Shown piece by piece: positions 1 through 6,293 of a stretch of DNA of 6,447 nt; the first letter of the stretch is position 1; every line of letters starts with the position of its first letter. The notes beneath the pieces were generated by a model that did no database searches, had not been told where the DNA came from, and was given only the letters and a program-made list of their open reading frames with translations. Made by a program: the position numbers and the translations under genes. The stretch is from an uncultured Ignavibacteriota bacterium (GTDB lineage Bacteria > Bacteroidota > Ignavibacteria > Tepidaquicellales > Tepidaquicellaceae), in assembly GCA_937959065.1 (NCBI GenBank), contig CALGOI010000024.1:1-6447 (forward strand), in the 5' to 3' direction.

Positions 1-2416
1 AATAATTCAATATACTGCCAAAATCACCTCCAATTAACGAATTGTTTTTCGAGGTCATTTTTAATGTTAGCTGATCGCCTGCACCTGAGTTGTCAAAATT
101 CCAGCTGTTACCGCCATCGTGGGTTATGTATATCTTCCCGTCTGTTGACGATACTATTCCGTTTAATTCATCAAAGAAATCTACATCATAATTATCGGAA
201 ATGTATGGAAGTGGGACCCTTTGCCAGGTAGTGCCTCCTTCTGTTGTCTTAAGCAATATTCCGTCATTTCCGCAAACCCAACCTGTATTATTATTTACCA
301 TACAGACCGATTTTAAAGAATTTGTAATACCGGTCTTGACCGGTCTGTACCAGGTTATACCTCCGTCTGTTGTCTTAGATATCATACCGTTATCTCCGGC
401 AATATAACCTGTATTTGCATCCAGCATTTGTGCATCAAGAATTCTTGTATCTTCAGGTAAATGTGATCTCTGTCTGCTCCACTCTTCACCGGCCGTCGTG
501 GTTTTCATTATAAAACCGCCGTCTCCAAAGATCCAACCGGTATTTATATCTGTAAAATCAATTTTGTTGATATTGACTGTTAAATTCTTTGACCATTTTG
601 TGTTTATCCATTGATCGCTGCTCGAAGTAGTTTTGTACAACGCACCATTACTTCCCGCAGCCCAGATTATCTCATTATTGGTAATACAAACACTGTTTAA
701 ATTCCTGCTGGATATCTCCTGGTAATTCCATGATGAGCCGCCATCGTTTGAAGTTAGTACAGAACCTCCGTCACCAACTGCAATAATATTTGTTGTATTG
801 AATCTTTCTATATCATTAATGTTCTTATCACCCTGTCTTTTTAAAAATGTTTGTGTTTCATTCTCGGGATATTTTATGTTTATCAAACCGCCAACGCCGG
901 CAACTACTACAGTGTCTATCCCTATCAGTTCAGATGTGTAAGTAGGATAGTTAAAAACCTTATTACCGTTTTGTTTAACTTGTGGACTGATAAACTCAAA
1001 TGGGATCCATGGCTGGGATGTCGATACAAAAGGAGATATAGTGTTTCTGAATAAATTTCTATCGTTTCCTGTAAGATATACCCTGTTCACAAATAGAGGC
1101 CTGTTGTTCCCTATATTTATCTCATCCAGCCTGAGCCCTGTACCATCGAGGTTCCTGTGATGAAACTCTATTCTCATAATGTTTCCGGAATACTTTCCTA
1201 TTGGAAGCGAGTATTTTTTATAAGTGCCTATTCTGGGGGGATATGTTGAACCGGCTGTATCCATTTTACATACCCCGATTCTTAATAAACTTACTGGTGC
1301 AGGGGGTAATGTGGGAGTTGGATACGGTTTATCTAAAACCAGCCTCACCTCTAATGAATCCCAGTTAAAAATTGTACCTGTATAACTTCGCCTTATATAA
1401 AAATTGAGAGTGTCATTGTTTATTACTTCAAAGGGTTTTGATTGAAGAACGTCATTCCCGCCTGTGGGCTCGAAGTTGATCCAGATACATCCGGGCTGAA
1501 CGTATGGTGAGGTTTCAGATATCTTCCATTCTACAGGACCCTGCAAATTATATGTTGTCCAGCTGCTTGGAAATTCAGGTGTACTGCTTTGACTGAATGA
1601 TTCATTAAATCCCTTTAACCTCCCGTCATTCCAAAAATCAATATCATACCAGCCATTGCTGGGAAGTAAGGTATCGAATGGATGCCAGCTCTTTCCCTTA
1701 TCAAATGTGACCATCATTATTCCGCTGGAACCGGTTACCATTCCATGATTCTTATCTAAAAAATTTATCTTCCAAAGAGTGTCGTTAGTCCCGGCATTGG
1801 ATTTCGACCAGCTGTTACCGCGGTCTGTCGTGTGAAATACTCCGCCATGCAATGATGAAATGAATAACTCCATGTCATCAAAAGCAAAAACACTAAACCC
1901 ATCGACATCTGGAGATTTTACTTCTGTCCAGGTTACTCCAGCGTCGGTTGTCGCCACTATCCCGTAAGATACATCACCTGATACATACCCTGTCTTGTTG
2001 TTTATAAAAAAAATATCGAGGCCATTACCTATCTTCCCCGTCGGTTTAATATTATGCCAATCATAACCTGAATTACTCGTTCTGCATAAAACCCCATTCT
2101 CTCCGCAAATAAAACCGTTGTTTTCATCCAGCATGTAAAGGTCATATAACTTGTTTACATCACCTGTTTCATAATTAATACCACCTGCTTTTTCTATTAT
2201 CTCCCAGCTTAATCCTCCGTTGTTTGTCTTCATAAATGCACCCCCAAATGTTACCGCATACCAGTGTTCCTTATCAAGCGTAAATATACTTCGTATAGTT
2301 TGACCCTGTGGTTTGGGATGTAACCAGGTGAATCTGCCCTGGCTTTGAGATAGCAATGCGCTGGAGCAAAAGATTAGAAATAGAAATACAAAAAGGTTTT
2401 TGTAAAGAATTTTCAT
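1..2416 (-). CDS. Large secreted Ycf48/BNR-like beta-propeller protein with inserted choice-of-anchor-J-like domain (C-terminus outside window)
   Basis: One uninterrupted reading frame of 805 codons runs from ATG at 2416-2414 off the left edge. Residues 1 to about 23 form a signal peptide (MKILYKNLFVFLFLIFCSSA, then LLSQ). Cys17 follows Phe, so it does not fit a lipobox. Residues about 29-265 carry repeats of the type G-hydrophobic-G-x-G-hydrophobic-K-T-x-D-G-G-x-x-W, for example residues 101-120, 143-163 and 225-244, which suit a propeller. Residues about 270-437 resemble a choice-of-anchor-J/cleaved-adhesin jelly roll: ESF, then PSSW, a serine/threonine-rich strand, LNFYIRR, DSLEVRL and a final LRLDEINIG. 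From about 498 a second propeller follows, with the clearest blades at 627-646 (GWIFGDGGFIMKTT), 669-689 and 711-731. Ycf48-like proteins of this size in Bacteroidota-related phyla are usually exported and often end in a type IX secretion sorting domain, but that end is not visible here. The function is unknown; a surface or extracellular adhesion or scaffold role is inference. The start is chosen because it gives a complete signal peptide; no Shine-Dalgarno sequence is present. Confidence 0.88.
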   Translation of the reverse strand, partial: MKILYKNLFVFLFLIFCSSALLSQSQGRFTWLHPKPQGQTIRSIFTLDKEHWYAVTFGGAFMKTNNGGLSWEIIEKAGGINYETGDVNKLYDLYMLDENNGFICGENGVLCRTSNSGYDWHNIKPTGKIGNGLDIFFINNKTGYVSGDVSYGIVATTDAGVTWTEVKSPDVDGFSVFAFDDMELFISSLHGGVFHTTDRGNSWSKSNAGTNDTLWKINFLDKNHGMVTGSSGIMMVTFDKGKSWHPFDTLLPSNGWYDIDFWNDGRLKGFNESFSQSSTPEFPSSWTTYNLQGPVEWKISETSPYVQPGCIWINFEPTGGNDVLQSKPFEVINNDTLNFYIRRSYTGTIFNWDSLEVRLVLDKPYPTPTLPPAPVSLLRIGVCKMDTAGSTYPPRIGTYKKYSLPIGKYSGNIMRIEFHHRNLDGTGLRLDEINIGNNRPLFVNRVYLTGNDRNLFRNTISPFVSTSQPWIPFEFISPQVKQNGNKVFNYPTYTSELIGIDTVVVAGVGGLINIKYPENETQTFLKRQGDKNINDIERFNTTNIIAVGDGGSVLTSNDGGSSWNYQEISSRNLNSVCITNNEIIWAAGSNGALYKTTSSSDQWINTKWSKNLTVNINKIDFTDINTGWIFGDGGFIMKTTTAGEEWSRQRSHLPEDTRILDAQMLDANTGYIAGDNGMISKTTDGGITWYRPVKTGITNSLKSVCMVNNNTGWVCGNDGILLKTTEGGTTWQRVPLPYISDNYDVDFFDELNGIVSSTDGKIYITHDGGNSWNFDNSGAGDQLTLKMTSKNNSLIGGDFGSILNY

Positions 2417-2449
2417 TCTATCTTATTAGTACCTTACTCGACTAATAAA

Positions 2450-2457
2450 CAAATTTA
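2450..2457 (-). promoter_or_regulatory. Candidate Bacteroidota -7 element for the secreted propeller gene
   Basis: On the minus strand this reads TAAATTTG, an exact match to the Bacteroidota TAnnTTTG -7 consensus. It lies 33 nt upstream of the ATG at 2416, a reasonable leader length. No TTG/TTTG -33 element sits at the usual 19-21 nt; the nearest TTTG is 31 nt upstream. The assignment therefore rests on the -7 element alone. Confidence 0.35.
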
Positions 2458-2516
2458 GCATAAAATTAGTTTAATTTTTTATATAAAACAAACGAGATTT
2501 TACCATATATTATAAA

Positions 2517-2550
2517 TTGAAACCCCGGAAAACCATTGTATTTATATGTG
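2517..2550 (+). promoter_or_regulatory. Weak candidate promoter for the yqgE-CHAD unit
   Basis: TTGAAA at 2517-2522 is followed by an AT-rich stretch ending in TATATGTG at 2543-2550, one mismatch from the Bacteroidota TAnnTTTG -7 element. The spacing of 23 nt from TTG is slightly long. The expected start site leaves a leader of about 30 nt before the yqgE ATG at 2588. The 171-bp region 2417-2587 is shared with the divergent propeller gene; apart from these elements and general AT-richness nothing else was seen in it. Confidence 0.25.
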
Positions 2551-2587
2551 TGTTTATTTTACTGACTGTAAATTTTAACTTATTCTT

Positions 2588-3148
2588 ATGGATACACCAA
2601 AAATCAAACCCGGAAAGGGAAAGCTGTTGATCTCTGCCCCTTACTTAAGCGACGTATTCAAACGTTCAGTGATTTTTCTTACTGAACATAATGATGATGG
2701 CAGTATTGGCTTCATTCTGAATAAACCCCTTAAATATAAGGCAAGTGAATTGATTGAGGATTTTCCGGATTTTAGTGCCCCTGTATTTCTCGGAGGTCCT
2801 GTCCAGCCTGAAATGCTTAATTTTATTCATAAAGCAGGTGATTCGTTGGATGGGGGTATTGAAATTGGTAATGGTATATTCTGGGGAGGAAACTACGAAA
2901 CACTGAAAATTTTAGCCGAAAGTCGCGCTTTGGATCCGGACGACTTTATCTTCTATCTCGGATATTCGGGTTGGGGAGCCGGACAGCTAGTTAGCGAACT
3001 TAAAACCGACTCATGGATTGTTGCTGACTCTGATCCAAACTTTATTTTTGAGAATAATTCGCAGTCTTTGTGGGGAGATATTTTAAGGGAAATGGGCGGT
3101 GAATTTAAGATTATTTCAACTTTTCCTGAAGATCCATCCGTTAATTAA
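2588..3148 (+). CDS. yqgE: UPF0301 protein YqgE/AlgH family
   Basis: The product has 186 residues, the normal length for this single-domain cytoplasmic family, so it is complete. Family hallmarks appear in order: GKLLISAPYL (11-20), FKRSVIFLTEH (24-34) and G-FILNKP (41-47). They continue with FLGGPVQP (67-74), FWGGN (98-102), FYLGYSGWGAGQL (122-134), LWGDILREMGGEF (161-173) and the closing FPEDPSVN, a tail common in Bacteroidota members. The biochemical role of the family is not established; AlgH was named as a regulator of alginate production in Pseudomonas, which should not be carried over to this organism. No Shine-Dalgarno sequence precedes the ATG. The start is supported because the family motif begins only about ten residues in and no other in-frame start fits better. 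The CHAD gene follows after 9 bp, so the two are probably co-transcribed. Confidence 0.93.
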   Translation: MDTPKIKPGKGKLLISAPYLSDVFKRSVIFLTEHNDDGSIGFILNKPLKYKASELIEDFPDFSAPVFLGGPVQPEMLNFIHKAGDSLDGGIEIGNGIFWGGNYETLKILAESRALDPDDFIFYLGYSGWGAGQLVSELKTDSWIVADSDPNFIFENNSQSLWGDILREMGGEFKIISTFPEDPSVN

Positions 3149-3157
3149 TAACCTGCT

Positions 3158-4132
3158 ATGCCTGGTTTAAAGGATACAACTGAACTGTCTCCGGGTATGA
3201 ACCTGAGAGAATCCCTTGTTTTATTTCTTAAAACCGGTATAGAGGAAATGAATAATCTCATTAATGATAAACGTGGAATAGATGATCCGGATATAATTCA
3301 TGATTTGAGGGTTTCTGCCAGACGCTTGCAAACCTTATTTGAAGCTATCGGTGATATACTTCCGGCTGATATTCTCAGAAAAGCCAAACTTAGGGTTAAG
3401 GATATCATCAAAACATTAGGAAAAGCGCGGGAAAATGATGTTTCTATCGAATTAATTGATGATTTTTCAAAAAAACATAAAAAACAGGTTGGCAGAGATA
3501 CACTGCTTCTGCTAACCGCAAGGCTCAAAAAAAATACAATTGATGAAAGAAAAAAAGCTATTTCAAATAGCAATGTATTTAATGATGTCAACTATCTTTA
3601 CAATACTTTATTAAATGAGGTTACAGCTTTAAAGTTAAAGTCGTTTAGAACTGTACCGACTCTTCGTATTTCAAAAGATCTAAAAGCAAATGGTCTCCTC
3701 GTAATACCCAGGGTTTTTGACAAAATGATTAGCTCAACCGGGGTTGATGATAAACAGCCTGATAATTACAATTCTGAAGAACTCCATAAAATGCGTATAA
3801 AAGCTAAACCGGTTAGATATTCTATGGAATTTTTCAGGGCTGTGTATGGAAATGAGTTTGCTGAATTAACCAAAGAAATGAAGAGATTTGTTGAAATATT
3901 AGGGGATTTACATGATCGGGATGTGCTTATTGAACAGCTGACAGACTTTATGGGTGAAATTGAGATATATAATACCCTTAATAAGAAAACAAAACTTGAT
4001 ACCCGCTTTATAAAGAAATTCATTAAATACCTCCAAAATGAACGAAAAATTATGTTTTTTAAAGTAAACCAATCCCTTTCTGCATGGCTCGAGGGTAAAT
4101 TCAGGGAAAGACTTATCTTATCAATGAATTAA
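3158..4132 (+). CDS. Standalone CHAD-domain protein (predicted polyphosphate-binding)
   Basis: The 324-residue product is almost entirely a CHAD domain, an all-helical fold made of two pseudo-symmetric halves that binds inorganic polyphosphate through conserved histidines and basic residues. The first half shows IIHDLRVSARRLQTLFEAI (47-65; His48, Arg51, Arg55, Arg56) and then LGKARENDV (87-95). The second half repeats the pattern as ELHKMRIKAKPVRY (208-221; His210, Arg213, Lys215, Lys217, Arg220) and LGDLHDRDV (248-256). Both signature histidines and most basic positions are present, so binding competence is likely. There is no CYTH (triphosphatase-type) domain, no signal peptide and no membrane segment, so it is predicted to be cytoplasmic, perhaps on polyphosphate granules. 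It starts 9 bp after the yqgE stop with no Shine-Dalgarno sequence. That suggests transcription together with yqgE. No convincing hairpin-plus-T-tract terminator was found after its stop. Confidence 0.9.
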   Translation: MPGLKDTTELSPGMNLRESLVLFLKTGIEEMNNLINDKRGIDDPDIIHDLRVSARRLQTLFEAIGDILPADILRKAKLRVKDIIKTLGKARENDVSIELIDDFSKKHKKQVGRDTLLLLTARLKKNTIDERKKAISNSNVFNDVNYLYNTLLNEVTALKLKSFRTVPTLRISKDLKANGLLVIPRVFDKMISSTGVDDKQPDNYNSEELHKMRIKAKPVRYSMEFFRAVYGNEFAELTKEMKRFVEILGDLHDRDVLIEQLTDFMGEIEIYNTLNKKTKLDTRFIKKFIKYLQNERKIMFFKVNQSLSAWLEGKFRERLILSMN

Positions 4133-4156
4133 AACTCTTCATAATCAACTGCCGGT

Positions 4157-4211
4157 TGTCATTCCCCCGAAGGCATGAACCTTTAGCTCGGCGAAGCCAA
4201 TCCGGAGATAC
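4157..4211. repeat. Possible degenerate extragenic repeat (GTCATTCC ... CCGGAGAT type)
   Basis: The segment opens with TGTCATTCCCCCGAAGGC and closes with CCAATCCGGAGATACG, with a small GGC-GAA-GCC hairpin inside. This resembles the dispersed intergenic repeats of form GTCATTCC-(CGAAGG)-GGAATCCGGAGAT seen in many genomes, with a decayed right arm. It lies 24 bp after the CHAD stop. Only one copy is in the window, so repetition is not shown here. Confidence 0.3.
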
Positions 4212-4317
4212 GTTATCACCGATTTATTGATCCTTAATGCTCTGTCTAGTCTCCAAATGAGAAAAGTACTCAAGAATAACGCACTATATTTTCAATATAT
4301 TATTCCACTATCGGGGA

Positions 4318-4331
4318 TATATACGTATATA
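4318..4331. repeat. Perfect 14-bp palindrome TATATACGTATATA
   Basis: The two 7-base arms are exact reverse complements with no spacer. It is AT-rich with a central CG. It is the first of three such perfect palindromes in this intergenic region. It could be a protein-binding site or simply part of AT-rich DNA. Confidence 0.6.
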
Positions 4332-4379
4332 ACCTGATTTCCATTTACTCTTACTTGACTCCTTACTATTTTGCTTGCA

Positions 4380-4395
4380 AGTAATTCGAATTACT
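4380..4395. repeat. Perfect 16-bp palindrome AGTAATTCGAATTACT
   Basis: Eight-base arms are exact reverse complements around TTCGAA. The central TTCGAA recalls a tRNA T-loop, but no tRNA cloverleaf surrounds it. It lies at the left edge of the G+C-rich block. It may be an operator-like or recombination site; no partner copy is visible in the window. Confidence 0.6.
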
Positions 4396-4423
4396 ATCGT
4401 TCTTTGTTATCAGTATCACGTAA

Positions 4424-4680
4424 GCGGTTCTGCGGCTAATACCCGGGAACTGCCGCCGGACGGAGGCGTATTGGGCTGCGTATCACTGTTTATCACCATC
4501 GCGGCATTATTCATTGTTATTAAAGGCTCTGGCTCTTTCGCGGGATCCCGGACCTTTGCTTGATTTCACGGCGTAACATTATGTAATGGGGTGAGATATA
4601 CCGTAACCGCTGCGCGGACGCGGAGGCAGCAATATGTGTGCATGATTCTGCCGTTAGACCATGCTAAACCCGGTATTGCG
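4424..4680. other. G+C-rich non-coding block with several potential stems; possible structured RNA or foreign remnant
   Basis: Hand count gives about 127 G or C of 240 bases in 4441-4680, compared with about 30% on either side. That is also higher than sampled lines of the neighbouring genes (40-47%). Visible stems include CGGGATCCCG (4541-4550), GCTGC pairing with GCAGC around 4609-4630, and a bulged hairpin in which GGCAG near 4626 pairs with CTGCC near 4650, extended by AAT/ATT and ATG/CAT with a TGTG loop. A related motif occurs twice: CGGACGGAGGC (4457-4467) and CGGACGCGGAGGC (4615-4627). The block does not match tmRNA, RNase P RNA or SRP RNA signatures that I can recognise. Strand is unknown. 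Confidence 0.35.
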
Positions 4681-4728
4681 TGAAGCTGTTAACGTGTAAT
4701 TAGATGTAATAAGTAAACTTGATGTTCT

Positions 4729-4754
4729 TGTTCCCAAATTCTGATTTGGGAATA
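4729..4754. repeat. REP-like hairpin: TTCCCAAAT / ATTTGGGAA with TCTG loop
   Basis: A perfect 9-bp stem (4731-4739 with 4744-4752) closes on a 4-nt loop and extends by a G-T and a T-A pair to 4729-4754. No T-tract follows on either strand, so it is a poor intrinsic terminator. The GTTCCCAAA-loop-TTTGGGAA form recalls a palindromic repeat found dispersed between genes in several phyla; that link is from memory and not verified. Confidence 0.55.
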
Positions 4755-4772
4755 CTACCATTTGTTAATTTA

Positions 4773-4786
4773 TCAAGCGCGCTTGA
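4773..4786. repeat. Perfect 14-bp palindrome TCAAGCGCGCTTGA
   Basis: Seven-base arms are exact reverse complements around GCGC, in otherwise AT-rich DNA 19 bp after the REP-like hairpin. It has the size and form of a homodimer binding site. No second copy is present, so no regulator can be named. Confidence 0.6.
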
Positions 4787-4844
4787 ACTTTAAAAAAATC
4801 AAAATTCCGGAGTATTACTGAACACATTGAAAAAACAATACCAA

Positions 4845-4893
4845 TATGTTGAGTAAAGTTTAAATTTTTTTAAGTAACTGAAAACTCAACATA
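4845..4893. repeat. Spaced inverted repeat TATGTTGAGT-N29-ACTCAACATA upstream of dinB
   Basis: The ten-base arms at 4845-4854 and 4884-4893 are exact reverse complements separated by 29 bp of AT-rich sequence. The right arm ends 21 bp before the candidate dinB -35 box. It might be a pair of half-operators for a looping or tetrameric regulator, or the stem of a transcript hairpin. A run of T follows the right arm (after 4896), but the stem is too AT-rich and the loop too large for a typical terminator. Confidence 0.45.
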
Positions 4894-4914
4894 AAATTTT
4901 TTAGTGGATTTCTC

Positions 4915-4943
4915 TTTACATTTACAATAATACCTTATATATT
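4915..4943 (+). promoter_or_regulatory. Candidate sigma-70-like promoter of dinB
   Basis: TTTACA at 4915-4920 and TATATT at 4938-4943 each match five of six consensus bases, and the spacer is exactly 17 bp. The predicted transcription start falls near 4949-4951, right at the ATG at 4952. This implies either a leaderless mRNA or a true translation start further down, such as GTG at 5087. Matches of this quality also arise by chance in AT-rich DNA, and Bacteroidota promoters often use a different consensus. Confidence 0.4.
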
Positions 4944-4951
4944 TATGGTAT
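4930..4951. promoter_or_regulatory. Dyad ATACC-N12-GGTAT overlapping the dinB -10 box, possible operator
   Basis: ATACC (4930-4934) and GGTAT (4947-4951) are exact inverted arms spanning 22 bp, with the candidate -10 box between them and the right arm ending one base before the ATG. That position suits a repressor site for a damage-inducible polymerase gene. It does not match the E. coli or Bacillus LexA box, and the arms are short. Confidence 0.3.
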
Positions 4952-6247
4952 ATGAAAGAGGTAAGCTCAAATTATTTCATTCCGAGGGAAAAAGATCGTA
5001 AGTGGCATTTAAATAAAAGAGTTAGGATTCTGCCGCTATACTCGTTTCCACATATTAAGGAGTTCAATCACAAGATAACCGAACATGTGGGACGCTATTT
5101 TATCCATATGGATTTTGACGCTTTTTATGCTCAGGTCGAACAGCGCGACAATCCACGGCTTCGCGGAAAACCTGTATCCGTAGGAGGTACAGAGAATGGC
5201 GGTGGTATTGTAATGACTGCTTCTTATGAAGCCAGGGCTAAAGGCGTAGACACCGGAATGTCTGTTTACCAGGCCAGGCAGCTTTGCCCTGAACTGATAT
5301 CGGTACCCTGCTATGGTCCAAAATACGAGGCTATTGTCCTACATATCAAAGAAATGCTTACACAACACGTTCCTGATGACTGCATCGAGCAATATAGCGT
5401 GGATGAATGCTTTGCAGACCTTACTCCGGTTGCAAAAACCTACGAAAAAGCCATAGAAACAGCAAAAAAAATAAAACAGCATATATTGGATGAAGAGGGA
5501 TTAACCATATCCGTAGGGCTCTCGTATAACAAAACTTATGCAAAATTAGCCTCAAAATTAGAAAAACCGGATGGTTTTACCGTTGTCACTCAGGATACTA
5601 AGGAAAAGATCTACAACCTGCCGGCTAATAAGCTATGGGGAATCGGCAGAAGGATCCAGCGCAGGTTATGGGCGCTAAATATCAATTCCATAGGCGAGTT
5701 AGCTAATGCAAACCCGGGAGCGTTGCGCAAGGAATTCGGCGTAAATGGGCTGGTTTTCCACAAAATGGCACGAGGTGAAGACACAACCGAGATCTGCCTT
5801 AAGGAAAGAGCTGAGAAATCACTTTCCCATAACCATACTCTCACTATTCCTGTTTACTCTGAAATAGATGTTCTGGAGGAAATCCGCAGAATGGGAGAAT
5901 ATATATGCCGTAAGCTTCGAAGCCGTGAATTAACGACTAAAATGATTGGTTTTACTATACGTTACGAGGACCTTAGCTATGATTCCGCTAAAGGCTCATT
6001 ATCAAAGTACTCAAATGATGACAGAGCTGTCTATAACCTGCTTAAAACACTTCTATCTCGCGTAAAACACCCTTCCAAAGGCCTTAGAGCCCGTATGTTC
6101 GGTATTGCAGCCTGGGACCTGAAACCCGACCTGAAACGCGAAAATCTTAATCTATTCGAAGATAACCTCAAAAATCCTTATTATGCCTTCGATACACTGA
6201 AGGAAAAATATGGTGATAAGATCATCCGGATGGGTGTAACAAACTAA
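4952..6247 (+). CDS. dinB: DNA polymerase IV, Y-family translesion polymerase
   Basis: The 431-residue product is a complete Y-family polymerase that copies damaged templates with low fidelity. The palm motif YFIHMDFDAFYAQVEQRDNP (49-68) supplies Asp54 and, by alignment with E. coli DinB Phe13, a Tyr59 steric gate. SVDECFADLT (149-158) supplies the catalytic pair Asp151-Glu152, with Cys where Ala is usual after DE. SVGLSYNKTYAKLASKLEKPDG (187-208) is the conserved palm/fingers segment. The thumb helix-hairpin-helix is LWGIGRRIQRRLWALNI (228-244), the little finger spans about 290-390, and a beta-clamp-binding motif of QLxLF type reads NLNLF (398-402). The tail (409-427) fits the conserved YxxFDxLKEKYG ending. 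All catalytic acids are present, so it is not an ImuB-type inactive paralogue. The first 45-50 residues exceed the usual start. GTG at 5087 would give MGRYFIHMDFD, a normal N-terminus; ATG at 4952 is kept because the frame is open. No imuA, recA or lexA lies nearby. Confidence 0.93.
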   Translation: MKEVSSNYFIPREKDRKWHLNKRVRILPLYSFPHIKEFNHKITEHVGRYFIHMDFDAFYAQVEQRDNPRLRGKPVSVGGTENGGGIVMTASYEARAKGVDTGMSVYQARQLCPELISVPCYGPKYEAIVLHIKEMLTQHVPDDCIEQYSVDECFADLTPVAKTYEKAIETAKKIKQHILDEEGLTISVGLSYNKTYAKLASKLEKPDGFTVVTQDTKEKIYNLPANKLWGIGRRIQRRLWALNINSIGELANANPGALRKEFGVNGLVFHKMARGEDTTEICLKERAEKSLSHNHTLTIPVYSEIDVLEEIRRMGEYICRKLRSRELTTKMIGFTIRYEDLSYDSAKGSLSKYSNDDRAVYNLLKTLLSRVKHPSKGLRARMFGIAAWDLKPDLKRENLNLFEDNLKNPYYAFDTLKEKYGDKIIRMGVTN

Positions 6248-6293
6248 CTCATCAAAATATCATATAATTAGATGCGGACCCGAATATTGGCAT

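Larger units (their letters stand above)
4133..4951. other. 819-bp intergenic stretch without a convincing gene, rich in palindromes and repeats
   Basis: No reading frame here looks like a real protein. The longest candidate (4375-4563, plus strand) needs a TTG start, has no ribosome site and shows no recognisable domain. What the stretch does hold is listed separately: an extragenic repeat-like segment, three perfect palindromes, a G+C-rich block, a REP-like hairpin and two dyads near dinB. Composition shifts from about 30% G+C (4261-4320) to about 53% (4441-4680) and back to about 32% (4741-4800) by hand count. Confidence 0.7.

Noticed and set aside
201..1054. Two short plus-strand frames (201-407, 851-1054) opposite the propeller gene
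   Set aside because: They lie antisense to a continuous 805-codon frame with clear repeat motifs and show no protein-like features.
3298..4023. Minus-strand frames inside the CHAD gene and, similarly, 5611-5844 inside dinB
   Set aside because: They are mirror frames of strongly supported genes with no domain of their own.
4374..4400. tRNA T-arm-like TTCGAA inside the 16-bp palindrome, and TTTAGCTCGG at 4182-4191 resembling a D-arm
   Set aside because: No acceptor stem, anticodon arm or correct spacing can be built around either.
4375..4563. 62-codon open frame on the plus strand with a hydrophobic stretch
   Set aside because: It needs a TTG start, has no ribosome site or homology I recognise, and overlaps a palindrome and a non-coding G+C-rich block where other frames are also open (for example about 49 codons in an adjacent frame).
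4566..4662. attC-like integron recombination site ending in GTTAGAC with a bulged stem
   Set aside because: GTTAGAC fits the GTTRRRY core and the bulged GGCAG/CTGCC stem is suggestive, but no matching RYYYAAC partner (GTCTAAC) exists on the same strand at the right distance, and no integrase or cassette gene is present.
4884..4903. Intrinsic terminator formed by the ACTCAACATA arm and following T run
   Set aside because: The stem is AT-rich and the loop is 29 nt, too large for a typical terminator.
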